Origin: an uncultured Peptococcaceae bacterium
Lineage (GTDB): Bacteria; Bacillota; Dehalobacteriia; UBA7702
DNA length: 7,415 bases
Assembly: GCA_937919295.1 (NCBI GenBank)
Contig: CALFRX010000010.1
Span: 1-7,415, forward strand
Reading direction: 5' to 3'
In this document: piece by piece, positions 6,113-7,415 of the stretch
How the letters are laid out: each line of letters opens with the position of its first letter
How positions within the stretch are numbered: position 1 is the stretch's first letter
The notes under the pieces: model-generated
The model's database searches: none
Told to the model about the DNA's origin: nothing
Seen by the model: the letters and a program-made list of their open reading frames with translations, nothing else
Program-made: the position numbers and the translations under genes

Positions 6113-6334
6113 ACGAAAAACTATTTGGCGGAAATTCGCAAGCAACGCGGCATCAGGCAGGAAACTTTGGCTGCGGCTTTAGAGGTATCGCGGCAAACCA
6201 TTGGTTCGCTGGAAAACGGGCGCTACAATCCATCCATTCTTTTGGCCTTTAAAATTGCCCGCTATCTTCAGTTGAACATCGAAGATATTTTTATTTATGA
6301 GGAGGAAAAAACGGATGAAGAAGAGTCATCGTGA
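6113..6334 (+). CDS. Small XRE/Cro-family transcriptional regulator (YozG-type)
   Basis: A DNA-binding protein of about 73 residues consisting of one helix-turn-helix domain and an acidic tail. Numbered from the ACG at 6113, the domain reads IRKQRGIRQETLAAALEVSR (8-27), then QTIGSLENGRYNPS (28-41) covering the recognition helix, then LAFKIARYLQLNIEDIF. Small regulators of this kind often pair with a membrane-protein gene, as here: the stop overlaps the next gene by 20 nt. It probably represses its own promoter through the palindrome at 6078-6097. The start is unsettled. The normal family start Met-Lys-Asn falls on ACG-AAA-AAC at the ideal distance from the ribosome site; TTG at 6125 is possible but far; ATG at 6068 lies in the -10 box. 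The stop and domain are secure, the first dozen residues are not. Confidence 0.88.
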   Translation, partial: TKNYLAEIRKQRGIRQETLAAALEVSRQTIGSLENGRYNPSILLAFKIARYLQLNIEDIFIYEEEKTDEEESS

Positions 6335-6746
6335 CGATTACGCTGCCTTGGGTGGGATCCTCCTTTTGGCATTGGGTTTGATCCTGCTGAAAACCGAGAC
6401 GATGTCAGAAGGTGTTTTGCGGGCGCTGCCCTATATCTGTATGGGCTTGGGCTGTGGTATTTTCGGTCAGGGAATGGGCAATATCATTGGCGCAAGAGCC
6501 TTGAAAAATGATCCCGACCGCGTCAAACAGATTGAAATCGAACAGCAGGACGAACGCAATGTGACCATCGCCAACCGGGCCAAAGCCAAAGCTTTTGATA
6601 TGATGATTTTCGTCTTTGGCGCGCTTTTGGTCACCTTTGCTTTGATGAACGTTGATCTCGTTGTGATTTTACTGCTTGCTTTTACGTATCTGTTCATCGT
6701 TTTTTACAGCGTTTATTTTCGCGGGAAATATGAAAAAGAAATGTAA
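6315..6746 (+). CDS. Four-helix membrane protein partner of the XRE regulator, unknown function
   Basis: A 143-residue integral membrane protein with probable helices at about 10-26, 34-60, 94-112 and 114-134 and a charged central loop (61-93) carrying ALKNDPDRVKQIEIEQQDER, followed by NVTIANRAKAKAFD. The basic N-terminus and loop suggest both are cytoplasmic. Similar small membrane proteins with a DERN/NxAKAKA-like stretch sit beside small XRE regulators in many Bacillota, usually as domains of unknown function; no role is claimed. AGGAGG (6300-6305) lies 9 nt before the chosen ATG; an in-frame ATG at 6297 lies before that site and is rejected. The gene starts inside the regulator gene, so the two are coupled, and a terminator follows. 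Confidence 0.85.
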   Translation: MKKSHRDDYAALGGILLLALGLILLKTETMSEGVLRALPYICMGLGCGIFGQGMGNIIGARALKNDPDRVKQIEIEQQDERNVTIANRAKAKAFDMMIFVFGALLVTFALMNVDLVVILLLAFTYLFIVFYSVYFRGKYEKEM

Positions 6747-6758
6747 ATATAGAATCAT

Positions 6759-6795
6759 AAAAAAGCATAACCACCCATGAAAGAGGTGGTTATGC
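6759..6795 (-). terminator. Terminator of the minus-strand winged-helix gene
   Basis: A perfect 11-bp stem (GCATAACCACC at 6765-6775 with GGTGGTTATGC at 6785-6795) and 9-nt loop. On the minus strand it is followed at once by six T (complement of A at 6759-6764); on the plus strand no T-run follows. It therefore serves the minus-strand gene. Confidence 0.85.
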
Positions 6796-6799
6796 AGAG

Positions 6800-6830
6800 A
6801 ACAGGTTCTGCTTTGTGGAACCTGTTTTTT
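6800..6830 (+). terminator. Terminator of the XRE/membrane-protein unit
   Basis: A perfect 9-bp stem (AACAGGTTC at 6800-6808 with GAACCTGTT at 6818-6826) and 9-nt loop, running into T at 6825-6830. It serves plus-strand transcription from the XRE unit and lies only 4 nt from the opposing terminator. Confidence 0.88.
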
Positions 6831-6847
6831 GGTTTTTGTTCGTTGGT

Positions 6848-7027
6848 TTATTCGGGAATCCCGTAGAAACAGCGTTTTGGGGAATCTATTTTTTCTTCCT
6901 TTTTTAATTCTTTGATGGCTTTGCTCACAACCTCTTTATCGAGGCCCGCGGCTTCGGCAATGTCGCCGGGGCGCAATGGCTTACCGGCATCTTTCAGTGT
7001 TTTTAATACAGCTTCTTTGGCATCCAT
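6848..7027 (-). CDS. Small winged-helix DNA-binding protein (59 residues)
   Basis: A 59-residue protein read on the minus strand: MDAKEAVLKTLKDAGKPLRP, then GDIAEAAGLDKEVVSKAIKE, then LKKEEKIDSPKRCFYGIPE. This is a compact winged helix-turn-helix. Residues 3-14 form helix 1, GDIAEAAGL helix 2, DKEVVSKAIKELKKE the recognition helix, and IDSPKRCFYGI the wing. Stand-alone wHTH proteins of about 60 residues with a PKRCYY-like wing occur in Bacillota and archaea; their targets are mostly unknown. GGAGG on the minus strand (7041-7037) lies 9 nt before the ATG, an extended -10 promoter lies upstream, and a terminator lies after the stop, so it is a complete single-gene unit convergent with the XRE unit. 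It is alanine- and lysine-rich with no membrane segment. Confidence 0.88.
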   Translation of the reverse strand: MDAKEAVLKTLKDAGKPLRPGDIAEAAGLDKEVVSKAIKELKKEEKIDSPKRCFYGIPE

Positions 7028-7057
7028 TGGTCAATACCTCCGTCATTTGTTTTTTTT

Positions 7058-7066
7058 ATCATACCA
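7058..7066 (-). promoter_or_regulatory. Extended -10 promoter of the winged-helix gene
   Basis: On the minus strand TGGTATGAT gives a TATGAT -10 with the TG of an extended -10. No good -35 is found 16-18 bp upstream, which is common for extended -10 promoters. The 11 bases TGTGGTATGAT are identical to those in the XRE promoter. Confidence 0.65.
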
Positions 7067-7139
7067 CAAAAAAGAGGGAAATATAGTACTATTTTATGAA
7101 AAAGCGGGAAGATTTCAATGATTTTTGCACAGGCTTTCC

Positions 7140-7168
7140 TTGACAGAAGGGGAGCCATTGTATAAAAT
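7140..7168 (+). promoter_or_regulatory. Promoter of tRNA-Leu
   Basis: Consensus -35 TTGACA (7140-7145), 17-bp spacer, -10 TAAAAT (7163-7168). The expected start near 7175 is only a few bases before the mature tRNA 5' end at 7179. Confidence 0.8.
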
Positions 7169-7178
7169 AGAAAGGCGC

Positions 7179-7261
7179 GCGGGCGTGGCGGAATTGGCAG
7201 ACGCGCCAGACTTAGGATCTGGTAGGTAACTGTGCAGGTTCAAGTCCTGTCGCCCGCACCA
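7179..7261 (+). tRNA. tRNA-Leu(UAG), CCA encoded
   Basis: The acceptor stem GCGGGCG (7179-7185) pairs with CGCCCGC (7251-7257), followed by A and the encoded CCA (7259-7261). The D arm is GCG...CGC. The anticodon stem CCAGA (7206-7210) pairs with TCTGG (7218-7222) around loop CTTAGGA, giving anticodon TAG (7213-7215), which reads CUN leucine codons. A longer variable region (7223-7233) fits a class II leucine tRNA. The T arm GCAGG-TTCAAGT-CCTGT (7234-7250) is complete. Confidence 0.96.
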
Positions 7262-7270
7262 ATAAGCGAA

Positions 7271-7296
7271 AGACCGTTGACTTTTGTCAACGGTCT
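7271..7296. repeat. Perfect 11-bp hairpin downstream of tRNA-Leu
   Basis: AGACCGTTGAC (7271-7281) and GTCAACGGTCT (7286-7296) form a perfect stem with a TTTT loop. No T-run follows on the plus strand; on the minus strand it is followed by TTTCGCTT. It could end the tRNA transcript only weakly, and may be part of the repeat element next to it. Confidence 0.75.
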
Positions 7297-7302
7297 GAGG
7301 CC

Positions 7303-7415
7303 GTCGACAAAGTCTGATGCGCGGCGAACCCCTTGCCCCACGACTGTTTGCGTACATCCAGGTACGCGGCGCAGCCGCAGGTCAATGCGTTCACCGTGCC
7401 TAAGCCTTTCTCGAC
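7303..7415. repeat. Large imperfect inverted repeat, about 113 nt, reaching window edge
   Basis: The left arm beginning GTCGACAAAG (7303) matches the reverse complement of the right arm ending CTTTCTCGAC (7415): by eye 21 of the first 28 positions agree, and similarity continues inward with a few mismatches and a gap. The apex is a perfect hairpin GCGTAC (7350-7355) and GTACGC (7362-7367) with loop ATCCAG. The centre of the arms and of the apex coincide near 7359, so this is one long palindromic structure. No convincing coding frame covers it. It may extend past the window. It looks like a dispersed palindromic repeat, a MITE-like element or a structured RNA; the sequence does not decide. Confidence 0.7.

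Noticed and set aside
6297..6314. Upstream ATG for the membrane protein
   Set aside because: It precedes AGGAGG at 6300-6305, which is correctly spaced for ATG 6315.
6912..7121. 69-residue plus-strand open frame
   Set aside because: It is antisense to the winged-helix gene and its promoter, with no ribosome site and no family resemblance.
7115..7357. 80-residue minus-strand frame containing GRQDLNLH and PKSGASANSATPA
   Set aside because: It is the antisense of tRNA-Leu and its flanks; this peptide is a familiar artefact of tRNA-Leu genes and has no ribosome site.

Overview
The window looks like chromosome of a Bacillota (Firmicutes) bacterium of roughly balanced GC content, probably from Clostridia or Negativicutes. 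This rests on strong GGAGG-type ribosome sites before almost every gene, a Dlt-like envelope acylation operon, an MttB-superfamily methyltransferase, extended -10 promoters and a tRNA-Leu with encoded CCA. The genus cannot be fixed from the sequence alone.

Region 1 (1-4373) is a tightly packed plus-strand operon, entered from outside the window. Its order is: amino-acid adenylating enzyme (5' end missing), acyl carrier protein, MBOAT membrane O-acyltransferase, membrane-anchored SGNH-type DltD-like protein, a 47-residue single-pass microprotein ending in FIYEAF, and a GNAT acetyltransferase. A perfect-stem terminator closes it. The first five are the functional parts of a D-alanyl-teichoic-acid (Dlt) pathway: activate an amino acid, load it on a carrier, pass it through the membrane via MBOAT and microprotein, and place it on an envelope polymer. 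The order (A-C-B-D-X) differs from the usual dltXABCD, and the adenylation pocket differs from DltA at several lining positions. The acyl group and acceptor may therefore not be D-alanine and teichoic acid. The DltX-like microprotein is the most notable small gene here.

Region 2 (4374-6014) holds a single MttB-superfamily methyltransferase gene without in-frame amber codon and without a corrinoid-protein gene beside it, followed by a probable terminator.

Region 3 (6015-6830) is a two-gene unit: a small XRE/Cro-type repressor and a four-helix membrane protein with a cytoplasmic DERN loop. A strong promoter (TTGACA, 16 bp, extended -10 TATGAT) drives it, and a perfect 20-bp palindrome lies at the expected transcription start. 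The repressor has no ATG/GTG/TTG at the expected start; an ACG sits there.

Region 4 (6759-7066, minus strand) is a 59-residue winged-helix protein convergent with region 3. Two back-to-back hairpins separate the units, each followed by a T-run on the strand it serves.

Region 5 (7140-7415) is tRNA-Leu(UAG) with its own promoter, then a perfect 11-bp hairpin, then a large imperfect palindrome of about 113 nt reaching the window edge, probably a dispersed repeat or structured RNA element.
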